Counted from the stretch's first letter, positions 1 through 10,588 are shown. The stretch is DNA of 64,000 nucleotides from Neurospora intermedia (GCA_037102815.1 BTPP01000001.1:1575001-1639000); one strand, 5' to 3'. Numbers and translations: made by a program. Notes: generated by a model not told the origin, from the letters alone.

Positions 1-786
1 AAGAGATGAGGCGGCCATTCCGAAGACACTTTGACCACGGTCGCGATCAGTGGGATTACAGGAAGGAGGACGAGGACAGGGAGGAGCTTCGCGAGAAGGA
101 CAAGAGCACGGGACGTGCGCAGAGAGTGGTCAATCATCCTCTATTCAAGCCCTTCAACAGCACCCAGGCCGAGGAGTACTTGGGCAGTCAGCCGTCTGGC
201 GAGGTTGTAATCCGACCTTCTAGTAAAGGTAACGATCACCTTGCCGTGACCTGGAAGGTGGCGGATGGTGTGTTCCAGCATGTCGACGTGCTCGAACTGC
301 AAAAGGAGAACGAGTTTGCTGTCGGCCGTGTCCTCCGCGTGGGCAAGTACACGTACCAGGATCTGGACGAGTTGATCGTGGACCACGTCAAGGCCATGGC
401 CAAGAAGGTGGACGAGCTCATGCAATGCGACAAGTTCCAGAAGGGCTCCCGTAATGAGACTGGTAAGTTCAGCCACCTACACTGATTCTATTCATGATGA
501 TGCAAGATGTTAACCAAGACCAACAGAGAAATGGCTCACCACGTACATGGACGCCAACCCCAACCGGTCGACATACGCCTTCTGCATCGACACCAAGCAC
601 CCCGGTTACTTTTTCCTCTGCTTCAAGGCCAGCCGAAACTCGCGAGTCAATGCCTGGCCTGTGCGCGTCATCCCTCATGCGTTTGAGCTTATGAAGAGCC
701 AGTACCCAGATGTTAGGGCCCTCTGTAACGGCTTCAAGCTTCGGTACCAGAGTGAGATGTTAAAGCAGCAGTCAGGAGGCAGATAG
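1..786 (+). CDS. spt6: Transcription elongation factor Spt6, C-terminal part (partial)
   Basis: This is the 3' end of a gene that enters from the left edge; the frame is already open at base 3. Exons run 1-462 and 527-786, with a 64-nt intron (GTAAGT donor, CAG acceptor) joining in phase so that the product reads [11 protein letters not shown] across the junction. The visible protein is the tandem SH2 module of Spt6: the first SH2 carries VVIRPSSKG followed by [17 protein letters not shown], and the second begins near [18 protein letters not shown]. In this family the module binds the phosphorylated linker of RNA polymerase II, and Spt6 acts as a histone chaperone during elongation. The protein stops soon after the second SH2 (LKQQSGGR) with no long tail. 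The identification rests on recognising the SH2 sequence; the rest of the gene lies outside the window. Confidence 0.93.
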
Positions 787-2222
787 TACTGCAACAGGTC
801 CGGCATTGCAGACGCAGTGGGGTTTCGATGGGTGTTTGCTTGATTGGCTATAGGGTTTCGGGTTTTGTTGTTTCTCTGTCTTTTGGGAATCGGACCGCAG
901 TGGACACTGGGGCTTTGAAGAGGCAGCGCATTTATTCATTGTGGGGATAGACTTTAGGTATTCACATCAGATTGGGTCGTGGATCAAGAGACCTTGCAAA
1001 AAGCCGATATAGTTTAGTCAACGGTGGAATGGGGAGTGGCATTTGACTTGGAGAGCAGTAATGGAGAATTACAAAAAAGGTTCATATGGCATTCACTTTA
1101 ATCGGACATTATGGTCAATGATCCAACTTGATGTGCCGGTGCTCGTTTACAACTCATTGACAAACATTTGCGACACTTGGACAGATGACAAGACTGTCAT
1201 CGCCAAGAAAAAGGGTCACGACGGGACGGATTCGGTGTTAAGTCTCAGCAAGACACCGAACCGTTCAAAGTTCTAGAAACCGGCAATGCCATTCTAGTTG
1301 GAAGACCGACATCCTGGATGACAACACACATGCCGAGGTTGCCGACGACCTTTCGACCAATGAAAGCCGCAGAATCCTGTAAGGTGTACTATAAGGCTGA
1401 GCGCTAGGCAACCTCCAGCTAGGCAGTAGCATGGCAGGTCGTCGGGGTGACCATGCCATCAATACTTAGCCATGCCATGGCTCTCGGTGTGATACATGTG
1501 TAAACGTGGGTTGGGTCGGGGTGTTGTTTCAACTGAATGAGGTGAGACATGGGGAAAGGAAGGGAGTATGTAGTGTACACAGTACTGTGATGAAGTGAAG
1601 AAGGAAAGCGGGCGATCGGAGGTTAACCAATTGTCCGCTGACCCCGAATGTCGGGACGGATGGAAGCTCCGGTGGGGATTGAATTGGCGTCCTTTCCATT
1701 GTTTTGTTTAGTTCCCCCTGGAATGCGGCGGGCAGGCGGTCTGACGGGAACACTTGTGGAATTGACGGGAACGCCCCTGTCGGCTGGCCATTGGGTGCTA
1801 CGGTGGGTTGATCGGTGCCTGTGACCGTTCTGCGCCGCCCTGTTCCATGTGCCAGTTTAATTGCTGTAGTGGTCCCCGTTCACCACCGCCGGCTTTTTCC
1901 CTCCTTTCGATTGCACTCGTCGACAACATCAACAAGACCCCTAGTCTTATACCATACATACATCCGACCGTATTGGAGCTTTGACTACCTCTAATGGGTC
2001 GCCTCCATCACCAGCCCATCCATTGATCACGGAAGCTTTGTCTCCGACTCTGTTAACGCGGACACCTCGGAGTAGTTGCTGCTGTTGCTGAAGAGGCGGA
2101 CAGGCCCCACGATCAGACCTCGGTTACCGCATTCTTTCATTCATTCATTCATCCATCCTTCCACCCAGCCTCACTGTCATATTTAGTACGACACCCCAAG
2201 CTCCCGATCATCGTCTTTCACC
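787..2222. other. Intergenic region between spt6 and osh3-like gene
   Basis: About 1.4 kb without a supportable gene. It should hold the spt6 3' UTR and the promoter and leader of the next gene. Short pyrimidine-rich repeats (TTCATTCATTCATTCATCC) at about 2136-2156 lie just upstream of the next start codon. I see nothing else distinctive. Confidence 0.6.
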
Positions 2223-5200
2223 ATGGCGGGCATCGAGCAGCTCGAGATTCACAGCAAGGTATTACGCTCCCTGATCTGTCCAGGCCCAGCTTTCATAGAC
2301 TTTGCCAACGAAGGAGTTGCTGACCGACGAACCACTCTTCACCCCCTTAGTCCTACATTGTGCGATGGGTCAAGGTTGATGAAGGCCACACGATATCATG
2401 GAGTCTTCAACCACACAAGAAGTCCATGTACGAATACCTACAAACCCCATAACCTCCCCGCAAACACTGAAGCTGACCTTGCAACCAACACGACTACAGC
2501 AACTTCGCCATCGTTAAGCATCCAGGATCTGGCGGTACAGCTGCCGGCTCCCAGACCTTCGAGGCCACGGCCACCCCCGAACACCCAGCCACCGAGGCCG
2601 CTGTGTCCGATGCGAAATCAGGCCTGTTCAGGAGAGATGCCAGCACAGCGCAAGATCAGCTTGCCAAGAAGGGCTTTATCCCCATCCAGTGGCACGGCAA
2701 GTGCGAGGCCGACAAGGTTACAGTGGGCACATACGACGTTACCAGTGCTGGCATGTACGGTCTCGTCTTCGACAACACCTTCTCCAAGCAGACGTCCAAG
2801 ACGGCCACGTTTGTTCTGCTTACCTACCCCACCGGCGCCCCGCCCCAGACTGCCCACCATCTGCCTACCGTACAAGCGGGGGCCGGCTCCAACGCCAGCA
2901 GAACGAGCTTAGGAGCAGGTACTACTCCCCGACTGGGCGCCGCCAATTCCGACTCGGTCGATAGTCTACCCAGCAATGAGACCGTCGGGCGTGGCCGTGC
3001 TGCCTCGAATGCGAGAAGTGAGGGCGGATTTGTGCCGGGCGCAACCTACCACGTCGGCGTGCTTCTCAAGAGACGTCGCAAGAAGGGCCAAGGTTTTGCT
3101 AGGCGCTTCTTCTCCCTCGACTTTACGACTTGCACGCTATCCTACTACCACAACCGCAACTCTTCTGCCCTGCGAGGAGCGATTCCCCTGAGCTTGGCCG
3201 CCATTGCCGCTGATGAAAGACGGCGCGAGATTACCATTGATTCTGGTGCCGAGATCTGGCACTTGAAGGCGTCTGGTCCCAAGGACTTCAACGACTGGGC
3301 CAAGGCCTTGGAAAAGGCCAGTCGTATTGCTCGCGGTCTGGAGACCCTCCCCAACGGCGCATCCCTTGGTGTTGACAGACCGGCTTCGCGGCCCTCCACC
3401 AGCGTACCCAGCGCACAGCAGGAGGACGAAAGAGAATGGGCGCAGGTCGAGTCCTTGGTTAGCAGGGTTGCAGGAACAAGAGATGCTCTCAGGCGCCTGG
3501 TCAAGGATATGGCTGCCGAGAAACAGGCGCCTGGTGCAAGTCAGGCCTCGTTGCTCTCACCCAACACGCCAGCGATTGCGGAGGACTCTGAGACCTACTT
3601 CACTCCCTCGACGGAGTCGCGCAGGCCGTTTTGGAAGCGCAAGACCAGCAATGCTTCGCCGGGCGCGCAACCAGGCGTTCAGGCAACGACTGGAGCTGCT
3701 CTGGCGGTGCCATCGCCAACCAGTGCGACGGCCGTTGCGGAGGAGCGGAACCCATACGATAACTGTGCGGCTCTTCTGAATGATTTGGATTCTGTGGTGG
3801 TTGAGTTTTCGCAGCTGCTGTCTAAGAATAAGCGCCGAAGACTGCCTTCGCAAATGATGCAGCCTAACATGATGCCTGCGGCTTCCAGAAAGAGTTACGA
3901 GTCTACAGCGTCTACGATTGATGAGTTCTTTGATGCCGAGGCTGGTGAGCAGGGCGGCGCGGGACAGAACCAGGTCATGATTATTCGTCAAAGCGAAGAG
4001 GACATGGCCGGCTCAGATGCGGAGGAGGTCGATATCCACGACTCCTCATCAGTCTCTTCTGTCGAGGAAGAGGAGGAGTTTGAAGGCGTCGGTACAGATG
4101 ACAGTCTGTTCCCCGTTAAGCCCAAGTCTCTTACGCCACTGCCTATCACAGACACGGTTACCAGACGCACGACGATTCCGGCCGCCAAAGTGCCTCCTCC
4201 CAGTCTCATCGCGTTCGTGCGCAAGAACGTGGGTAAAGATCTTAGTACGATCAGTATGCCCGTTTCTGCGAACGAGCCTTTGTCACTGTGCCAGCGTATG
4301 GCGGAACAGCTTGAATACGGCCAGCTTCTCACGGAGGCTGCCAAGAAGACTGACGCGAACGAGCGTCTTCTGTATGTTACGGCTTTTGCTGTCTCCCAGT
4401 TCAGCAACGGTCGTGCCAAGGAGCGTGCTACGCGCAAGCCCTTCAACCCTCTGTTGGGTGAGACGTTCGAACTGGTGCGCTCCGAGAACGAAGTGCCTGG
4501 CGGGTTTAGAGTGCTGGTCGAGAAAATCTGCCATCGCCCTGTCCGCCTCGCCGTACAAGCCGACAGTGCTCTGTGGTCTTTCTCCCAGTCGCCGGCTCCT
4601 TCGCAGAAGTTCTGGGGTAAGAGTGCCGAAATCACTACCGAAGGCCGTGTGCGGGTCAGCCTGCATCTTCCCGACGGCACCGACGAGCTCTACAGCTGGC
4701 ACATTGCCACCGTCTTCCTCCGCAACGTCGTCTACGGCGAGAAGTACGTCGAGCCCGTCGGCAACATGAACGTTAACAACGAGACTTCGGGCGCCAAGGC
4801 TGTCGTCGAGTTCCGTTCGGCTAAGGGCATGTTCGGTGGCCGAGGCGAAGAGGTCCACGTCGAGACGTTTGGTCCCGACGGGTCCAACACGGGCCAGACG
4901 CTCACGGGCAATTGGACGAGCAGTCTCAAGACTGCCCCTGGAGGCAAGGAGATCTGGAAGGCGGGCAGCCTCGTTCCCAACGCGGCGAATACGTATGGCT
5001 TTACGACCTTTGCCGCGTCGCTGAATGAAATCACACCCTTGGAGAAGGACAAGTTGCCGCCTACGGATAGCAGGTTGCGTCCCGATCAGCGGTTCCACGA
5101 GCAAGGAGATTTGGACTCTGCTGAGGAGTGGAAGGTCAAGTTGGAGGAGGCGCAGAGAGTGCGCAGAAAGCAGATGGAGGAGAAAGGAGAGGAGTATAAG

Positions 5201-5341
5201 CCGAAATGGTTCGTCAAGGTGGCTACGGGCCAGGACGGCGAGGAGGTGTGGAAGTTGAAGGGCGGGAAGGAGGGGTATTGGGAGGAAAGGGCGAAGAGTG
5301 GTGGGCAGTGGACGGGGGTGCTGGATATCTTTTCGGGGTAA
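2223..5341 (+). CDS. osh3: Osh3-type oxysterol-binding protein (GOLD-PH-FFAT-ORD)
   Basis: Three exons: 2223-2258, 2351-2427, 2500-5341; 984 residues. Both small introns keep the frame and give an N-terminus MAGIEQLEIHSKSYIVRWV, typical of the GOLD domain of Osh3 proteins. A PH domain spans about residues 219-312 (YHVGVLLKRRRKKGQGFARR, then W-L-K and the closing W). An acidic stretch contains EFFDAE near residue 513, a near-consensus FFAT motif expected to bind the ER protein VAP/Scs2. The lipid-transfer ORD follows at about residues 600-970 with the conserved KPFNPLLGETFE. Family role: exchange of phosphatidylinositol 4-phosphate or sterol at ER-plasma membrane contacts. The usual EQVSHHPP signature is replaced here by EKICHRPV near residue 711, so ligand choice is uncertain. 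It is transcribed in the same direction as its neighbours but has its own promoter region. Confidence 0.93.
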
Positions 5342-6128
5342 CCTGGTGATTTGGTGAGAGTGAGTGAGTGAGTGAGTGAGTGAGTGATATGGAGTCGTGA
5401 GGAGGTAATGTCTAGTCTAGTATACTGAAAAGCCAGCCCAGCCAGCGTGCGAGAGCGAAGCATGTCATATTTGGTGTCTAATTTCGTTACACTCCTTATA
5501 TTGAGTATCACTACAGTACTACTAAGAAACATCGAATGAGGAAAACAAAAAAAGGGGGTTTGTTGACTTTTGAGCGATGGAAGCACACAGTTTGTGGAAC
5601 TGTAGTCGCACCCGCCGTGACGTCCGGACGTACGTACAGTATCCACCAAAGGCCGAGCCCATGCCGTTGCAGACCGCGGGAGAAAGTGGGGGGTGAAAAA
5701 GGAACCGGGCCCGATATGGATCGATGGAGGGACGGATGATTTTAGAGCCAAAAAACATTTTCGAAAAGCATCGATCCGCCGATTGAGAAACATTAGAGTG
5801 GCCCGTGCCCGCCGATACCCCTCAACACCTTTTAGATTTCAGCGACTCTGGGAGCGCGCATCTTTTTCCACGGTCCCTTTTTCGAGTATACACTATACAG
5901 AGCTTTAGGGCGATTGAGACGGCGACTATCGATAATACGACTATAGAATCTGGAGACCATCACCGAAATCCCGCGACAAGCACACAACAGCAAGCAGAAG
6001 CTAGGCGAAGAAGAAAGTACATTATTTATACCCGAACCAGCGCGCAACGCGACACAGCGACTCCGACCACGATTCCCACACGGCGGCTGCGAGGAAAGCG
6101 CCGTCCGGAAATGCCCGTGTTATAGCCA
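5342..6128. other. Intergenic region with GTGA microsatellite
   Basis: 787 bp between two co-oriented genes. A (TGAG)n microsatellite lies at about 5359-5387, directly after the osh3-like stop codon. The frame immediately upstream of the next gene is open from 5805 and closes with TAG at 6123-6125, only three bases before the start codon at 6129; if transcribed this would be an upstream ORF, but its sequence looks non-coding. Confidence 0.55.
5359..5387. repeat. (TGAG)n microsatellite
   Basis: About seven copies of TGAG in the 3' flank of the Osh3-like gene, read directly from the sequence. Confidence 0.9.
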
Positions 6129-9100
6129 ATGTCCCTGGGAGTCAAACAGCTATGGAGAGTCTTGTCGAATCCCAATGGCGCTCGCGGGCTCTCCCTGATT
6201 CCTAGGGAGTGTACCCCAGCACTAGCTAGAGCAGCTCCCACCACCACCACCAGCAGATCGATTCTTCGCGCCCTCCACAGCCAAGCGCCGTCGCTTCCCG
6301 ACCAGTCTCAACCTACCGACGCCGAGCTCGAGGCTAACGATGCGCGCCGGCGGCAGCACACTACTACTGAGGCACACGACTCTGGCGAAAACCCCGCCCC
6401 CGCCGCCGCTCAAACTCCGACAGAACCATCACGAGCATCACCACCACCACCACTACCACTACACCGAGAGGAAGCTCAGGAACAAGCTCACACACAAGCC
6501 GGGGACGTACAGGATGGCCAGAATGATTCATCTCCCGCCAAAAAGGCCAAAAAGGCCAAACCGGCCAAACCGGCCAAACCTAGACGAGGTCGAGACTCTG
6601 GCCTGGTCAACCGTTTGGCCAAGGTTCCGGTCCGCGCCCATCCGGTGCTCGAGTCCGTCTTCGTCAGACCCGTCACCGAATATCCCGACCAGTACGAGAC
6701 ACGAGGTAGCGTAAGGACAAACATGAAGGATAACCACCGTCAAAAGATGGTCATGGGAACAAGGGTACCTACCAATCGAACGGACTGGCGCGAGATTCTT
6801 CGCAATCTCCTTCAATCGACACCCATGTACCTCCCCGAGCAGTTCGCCGACAACGTCAAGGTCATCATACCCCGCGAGACGGCGCCCCGGCTCTTGTCCG
6901 ACAGCGAGTATAGTGTGTGGGAGATCAAGTCTCGGACCGGCTGCGGCATGGTACTATACAGGGTTGGGGACGCCGGTTATGAGGAAGGGACTGAGGACCA
7001 GCAACCGTACCTGATCATCTGGGGCCATCATCACGCGGTGAACACCGCCATTGACGAGATTTTGGGTGTGACAAGGAAGGTCACCATCATTTCCCGAACC
7101 AAAGACACGGAGGAGGTACTATGGAACGGCAAAGTGGACAGCAAAGACTTTTCCCTCCGTGCGCCCATCGTGTTCGTTTCCGCCCACCGCACACCCTCTC
7201 AGCTGGCGCCTTACCACGTGAACATCCGCGCCGACGAGTTTCCCAAACCCGAGGAATGGACCCGCAAGACCTTTGAGGAATACGTCGACGCCCTGATCAA
7301 ATCCCGTATGCCCTCCGCTCTGGCCTCCAAGCTCTACCCCGAACACGGTTGGCACGAAATGGCCGTCATCGAACAGCTTGTCGCCATCTTCAACGACGAA
7401 GTCGCCGCCCAGTTCGTGACCAACGCGGCCTTCAAGATGGCTCTGCACTACATGACCCGCGGCGGCGAGACTTGGCGTCCCGAGGTGCTCTCCATGTTTA
7501 ACTACGCCCAAAGCGGACGCGTGCGACTGGACGTCGGGGTCTTCAACATCCTCGCCGAAGCGGCCGTCAAGACCCGCTCGTTGTATCGGTTTAGCGCAGT
7601 TTTGTACCTGTTGGTCACGCGCGGGTACCAGCCTAACCTGCGCACCTGGATCTTGTTCCTCCGCATGTTCGAAGCCGAAGAGGTCAAGCGCTACGTTTTG
7701 CAAGCCATGCACGACAGGGGGCTGTTCAACGCCCGCGGAGCGCTGCGCATGGTCGCCGACGAGATGGCGCCCCACGATGCGTACCGCGCCGTTCAGCTGG
7801 GTTGGGACGTGCCCACCTTTTTGGCCAAGCAGGACGAACTCTACGGCACCAACAAGGAATGGGTCTCCATTGACGCGCTCAACAAGATCTTCCACGTGTT
7901 TGGTTCCTACTCAATGTTCGCCGAGATCCGGCAGTTGCTCGATCTAATCTTCGCCGGCAAGCTGATTGCGTATCCGGATCACGTCACGGTCAATACCATT
8001 CTTGCGCACTGCAAGGCGCAGAAGAAGCTGGATTTGGCTGTCGAGTTCATCCAGTTGTTTGAGGGTCACCGCGCCAAAAACAACGAAACGCCGCTGAAGC
8101 TGGATAACTTAGCCTGCGACATACTCTTTGACCTGGCTCAGTGGCACAAGAAGCCGCATGTGCTCAGCACAATCTGGCGGTATGCCCATCTGGTGAACTC
8201 TACAACCTTTGCTATGCGGCAGAAGGGGACTATCCTGTTGAAGATGGACGCGGCGAAACTCAAGCAGGAGAAGTCGGTAAGGAGACTCAACCTGGGGGAT
8301 GAGAAGAGGGTGCAGTTTGTGAGAAACCTCTTACTGGGCGAGTTTATCCAGGCGAATGGTGGCGACGAGGTGTTTGGGAAGATTATTGCTGGTATTGCCA
8401 AGGGAGAGCAGGAGGAGCACCAGCGAGAAATGGAAGAGATGGCCGAACAGGAAGAGGATGACGCTGACCGGATGCCGGCCATGTTAGGGGATTGGTTCCA
8501 ATCTCAGTCCCTCCTGGACCCCTCCTCCAGCCCGACAACACCACCGTCATTAACGTCACCCACCCCTTCCAACCCCGACCATAACCCCAGCATCCCTCAA
8601 CCCCAATCACAACCCTCCTCCAATGAACCAAAATCAACAAAAACATGGGGCAACATCTACGGCTCCTTCCGATCCTGGTCCTTCGCCTCCCAATACCTCT
8701 ACCTTGAACCCGCCGAACCCATCGGTTCCCTCCTCCAGCAAGCCCTCGACCGCGACCGCGAGCTTCACTCGGCCCTCCGGACAGACGGGCTCGACAGGCA
8801 TGCAATTGAAGAGCTCATGAAGCCGGTTGAGATCCCGACAAAGTTAAGAACCAAACCGGCATTCGAGGAGGTGAAGAAGTTGTTTGAGAGTGAGAGGGAT
8901 GTAATAAAGAAGGCGGCTGAGAAGGTTGGGGTAAAAGAAGAGGATCGGGATGGAGATGAAGAGGTGCAAGAAGCGATGGCGCCTGGACCGGTAGATGGGC
9001 AGGCGTTGGATAAGTGGTTAAGTGGTGGTTGTAGTGGTAATGAGGTTGCTCCTGCTGAGAAGAGCGCCCATGTCGATGAGACGGCGGCGGCGGCGGCGGC

Positions 9101-9560
9101 GGCGGCGGCTACGCCCGAACCTAGTTCTCTATCGGACGAGTCGAAGAAGGTTGTAGTGGAAGAACAAAAACAAGAACAACAACAACCCACGGCCGCGGCC
9201 GCGGCTGCTACGGTTGAAGCTGAGGCTGAGGCTGAGGTCGAGGCTAGGGAATCACCAGAAGAAAAAGAAGAAGTTCAAACGAAGAGGGCTGAAAAGGCGA
9301 CAACGACGACGACGAGCAAATCCAAGACACCGCCACCGCCACCAGCATCAGCACCAACACAACCGACAACATCACCACTCACAACATCATCTCTACCAAC
9401 ACCAACGACATCACAATCAACAAAGACCCCCACAAAACCACCGACCAAAGAGAGAAAGACAAAAGCAGAAGCTGACATTGAACTACGATTTCCAACATCA
9501 TCGTCGTCATCATCATTGTCGGGCAAGCGAGTCAAGTGGGAGGATCTAGCAGATCTGTAA
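6129..9560 (+). CDS. PPR-like, probably mitochondrial RNA-related protein
   Basis: Single exon of 1143 codons. The start at 6129 is fixed by an in-frame stop six bases upstream. The first 60 residues are rich in Arg, Ser, Thr and Ala and nearly free of acids (RVLSNPNGARGLSLIPR), as expected of a mitochondrial presequence. The middle (about residues 420-760) is helical, with segments shaped like pentatricopeptide repeats, for example DVGVFNILAEAAVKTRSLYR and VTVNTILAHCKAQKKLDLA. Such proteins bind organellar transcripts and control processing or translation. The last 350 residues are low complexity: Pro/Ser/Thr stretches, nine alanines from a GCG run, Glu-Ala repeats, and a short conserved-looking end GKRVKWEDLADL. 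I cannot assign it to a named yeast factor (Pet309/Cya5-type proteins are one possibility). The family call is moderate; the mitochondrial location is inference. Confidence 0.72.
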   Translation: MSLGVKQLWRVLSNPNGARGLSLIPRECTPALARAAPTTTTSRSILRALHSQAPSLPDQSQPTDAELEANDARRRQHTTTEAHDSGENPAPAAAQTPTEPSRASPPPPLPLHREEAQEQAHTQAGDVQDGQNDSSPAKKAKKAKPAKPAKPRRGRDSGLVNRLAKVPVRAHPVLESVFVRPVTEYPDQYETRGSVRTNMKDNHRQKMVMGTRVPTNRTDWREILRNLLQSTPMYLPEQFADNVKVIIPRETAPRLLSDSEYSVWEIKSRTGCGMVLYRVGDAGYEEGTEDQQPYLIIWGHHHAVNTAIDEILGVTRKVTIISRTKDTEEVLWNGKVDSKDFSLRAPIVFVSAHRTPSQLAPYHVNIRADEFPKPEEWTRKTFEEYVDALIKSRMPSALASKLYPEHGWHEMAVIEQLVAIFNDEVAAQFVTNAAFKMALHYMTRGGETWRPEVLSMFNYAQSGRVRLDVGVFNILAEAAVKTRSLYRFSAVLYLLVTRGYQPNLRTWILFLRMFEAEEVKRYVLQAMHDRGLFNARGALRMVADEMAPHDAYRAVQLGWDVPTFLAKQDELYGTNKEWVSIDALNKIFHVFGSYSMFAEIRQLLDLIFAGKLIAYPDHVTVNTILAHCKAQKKLDLAVEFIQLFEGHRAKNNETPLKLDNLACDILFDLAQWHKKPHVLSTIWRYAHLVNSTTFAMRQKGTILLKMDAAKLKQEKSVRRLNLGDEKRVQFVRNLLLGEFIQANGGDEVFGKIIAGIAKGEQEEHQREMEEMAEQEEDDADRMPAMLGDWFQSQSLLDPSSSPTTPPSLTSPTPSNPDHNPSIPQPQSQPSSNEPKSTKTWGNIYGSFRSWSFASQYLYLEPAEPIGSLLQQALDRDRELHSALRTDGLDRHAIEELMKPVEIPTKLRTKPAFEEVKKLFESERDVIKKAAEKVGVKEEDRDGDEEVQEAMAPGPVDGQALDKWLSGGCSGNEVAPAEKSAHVDETAAAAAAAAATPEPSSLSDESKKVVVEEQKQEQQQPTAAAAAATVEAEAEAEVEARESPEEKEEVQTKRAEKATTTTTSKSKTPPPPPASAPTQPTTSPLTTSSLPTPTTSQSTKTPTKPPTKERKTKAEADIELRFPTSSSSSSLSGKRVKWEDLADL
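9083..9109 (+). repeat. (GCG)n trinucleotide run encoding alanine
   Basis: An in-frame GCG run inside the PPR-like gene that encodes nine alanines. It sits in a long disordered tail and is likely to vary in length between strains. Confidence 0.85.
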
Positions 9561-9604
9561 CAAAGGACTTGTGTGTGTGTGATTTTATCTCGTTTTGTTT
9601 TGTT

Positions 9605-9659
9605 TGGTTGGTTGGTTGGTTGGTTGGAAGATAGAGGAGGACAGACAGACAGACAGACA
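9605..9659. repeat. (GGTT)n and (ACAG)n microsatellites
   Basis: Two adjoining tetranucleotide tracts, GGTT at about 9605-9627 and ACAG at about 9641-9659, in the 3' flank of the PPR-like gene. Confidence 0.85.
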
Positions 9660-10370
9660 AAGACAAAGGAGGGAAGGGAAGCGTACCTAGTGTAAATTAG
9701 AGAATTTTGTGTGTACGATATCAAAAAACTTGACTTGACAATTCTTATATGAGTTGTGTGGATTATATATGCCAGCTGGGGCGGAAAAAGGGAAAGAATA
9801 TCTACCGATGTGATGGATATGTACTTTCGTGCAAGTCGTGGAAGGAGGTTCAAGGGGATGATAGATGAACTGCGGTGAGGATAGAGCGGTGTTTTAAGCG
9901 GTCTTAGGAATGGGAGGTCATGGCTTTGTTTTGTGTGTGTATGTATATATATGTGTGTGTGTGTACTATTAAGTTAGATATGTATATAGATGAAGCCCTT
10001 TCACATTCAATACTTCCTGTCTTTCTCGGTGTCCCGTTGTGTCATGAATAGATTGATCACTTTCGGTTCAAAGTTTGTATTGTAAGAACAAATTAGACAG
10101 GGCAGCCAGCAGCCTCTGAAGAAGCAAAGTAGAAGCAAGAAGCAAAAGAGGAGACGCAATGGCCAGAACTCACCATCAAATTCGAGTAAGGAGAATAGGG
10201 GAAAAAGAAAAAAAAAAGGGCAATGTCAATGACGACTGGTTCTTTTTAGTCTAGCGCACACAGTGATTAGACAGAAAAACCTGTATGTAGCCCATCATGT
10301 CCGTTTATTTCAAGTTGCGATGATGTAAAAAAGAAAGAAAAAGAAAGACAGAAACAATAAAAAAAAACCG
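9660..10370. other. Intergenic, 3' flank of the PPR-like gene and of the 5S gene
   Basis: About 0.7 kb of AT-rich sequence with short TG and TA tracts (9930-9990) and purine-rich A/G stretches. No gene seen. It ends at the T-run terminator of the 5S rRNA gene that lies on the opposite strand. Confidence 0.55.
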
Positions 10371-10378
10371 AAAAAAAA
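10371..10378 (-). terminator. RNA polymerase III T-run terminator of 5S gene 1
   Basis: Eight consecutive A on the + strand are read as eight T at the 3' end of the 5S gene, the usual polymerase III stop signal. Confidence 0.8.
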
Positions 10379-10496
10379 CATACAACACCAGGGATTCGCT
10401 GGTCGTCACCGACCCAACTACTAGTCTGGCCCTCACTGGCTTATCTATGGGAGAGCGGACGGGATCCCGAGTTTTCCAGTGGGTATGGTCGTATGT
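10378..10496 (-). rRNA. 5S ribosomal RNA gene 1
   Basis: About 119 nt on the - strand. The RNA begins ACATACGACCATACCCACTG and ends in TGTTGTATGT followed by a T run. It contains the helix and loop sequences of fungal 5S rRNA (GGGATCCCGTCCGCTCTCCC; GGTCGGTGACGACC) and agrees with the N. crassa alpha-type 5S as I remember it. It is identical over its length to the copy at 58059-58177. Neurospora 5S genes are scattered singly rather than kept in the rDNA repeat, which fits. A TATA element lies about 26-31 bases upstream. The gene sits 92 bp beyond the stop codon of the membrane-protein gene on the same strand, so it probably lies in or near that gene's 3' UTR. Confidence 0.97.
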
Positions 10497-10520
10497 ATTT
10501 GTATGCTACTCCGGCTCTGT

Positions 10521-10527
10521 TTATAAT
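10521..10527 (-). promoter_or_regulatory. TATA element of 5S gene 1
   Basis: On the - strand this reads ATTATAA, about 25-31 bases upstream of the 5S start. Neurospora 5S genes are known to need a TATA box around -29; the second 5S gene has one at nearly the same distance. Confidence 0.7.
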
Positions 10528-10588
10528 CCAAGGCATGTACTAGTAATTCTTGGGGGGGAAGGTGCTGTTCAGGGACGTTGATGTGTGT

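Noticed and set aside
4283-5104. Long - strand open frame (273 codons) opposite the Osh3-like gene
   Set aside because: It is the antisense of a conserved ORD-coding exon with GC-rich third positions, which commonly leaves the opposite strand open; no family sequence is recognisable.
7119-7895. Long - strand open frame (258 codons) opposite the PPR-like gene
   Set aside because: Mirror of biased codon use in the + strand gene; valine/glycine-rich composition unlike a real protein.
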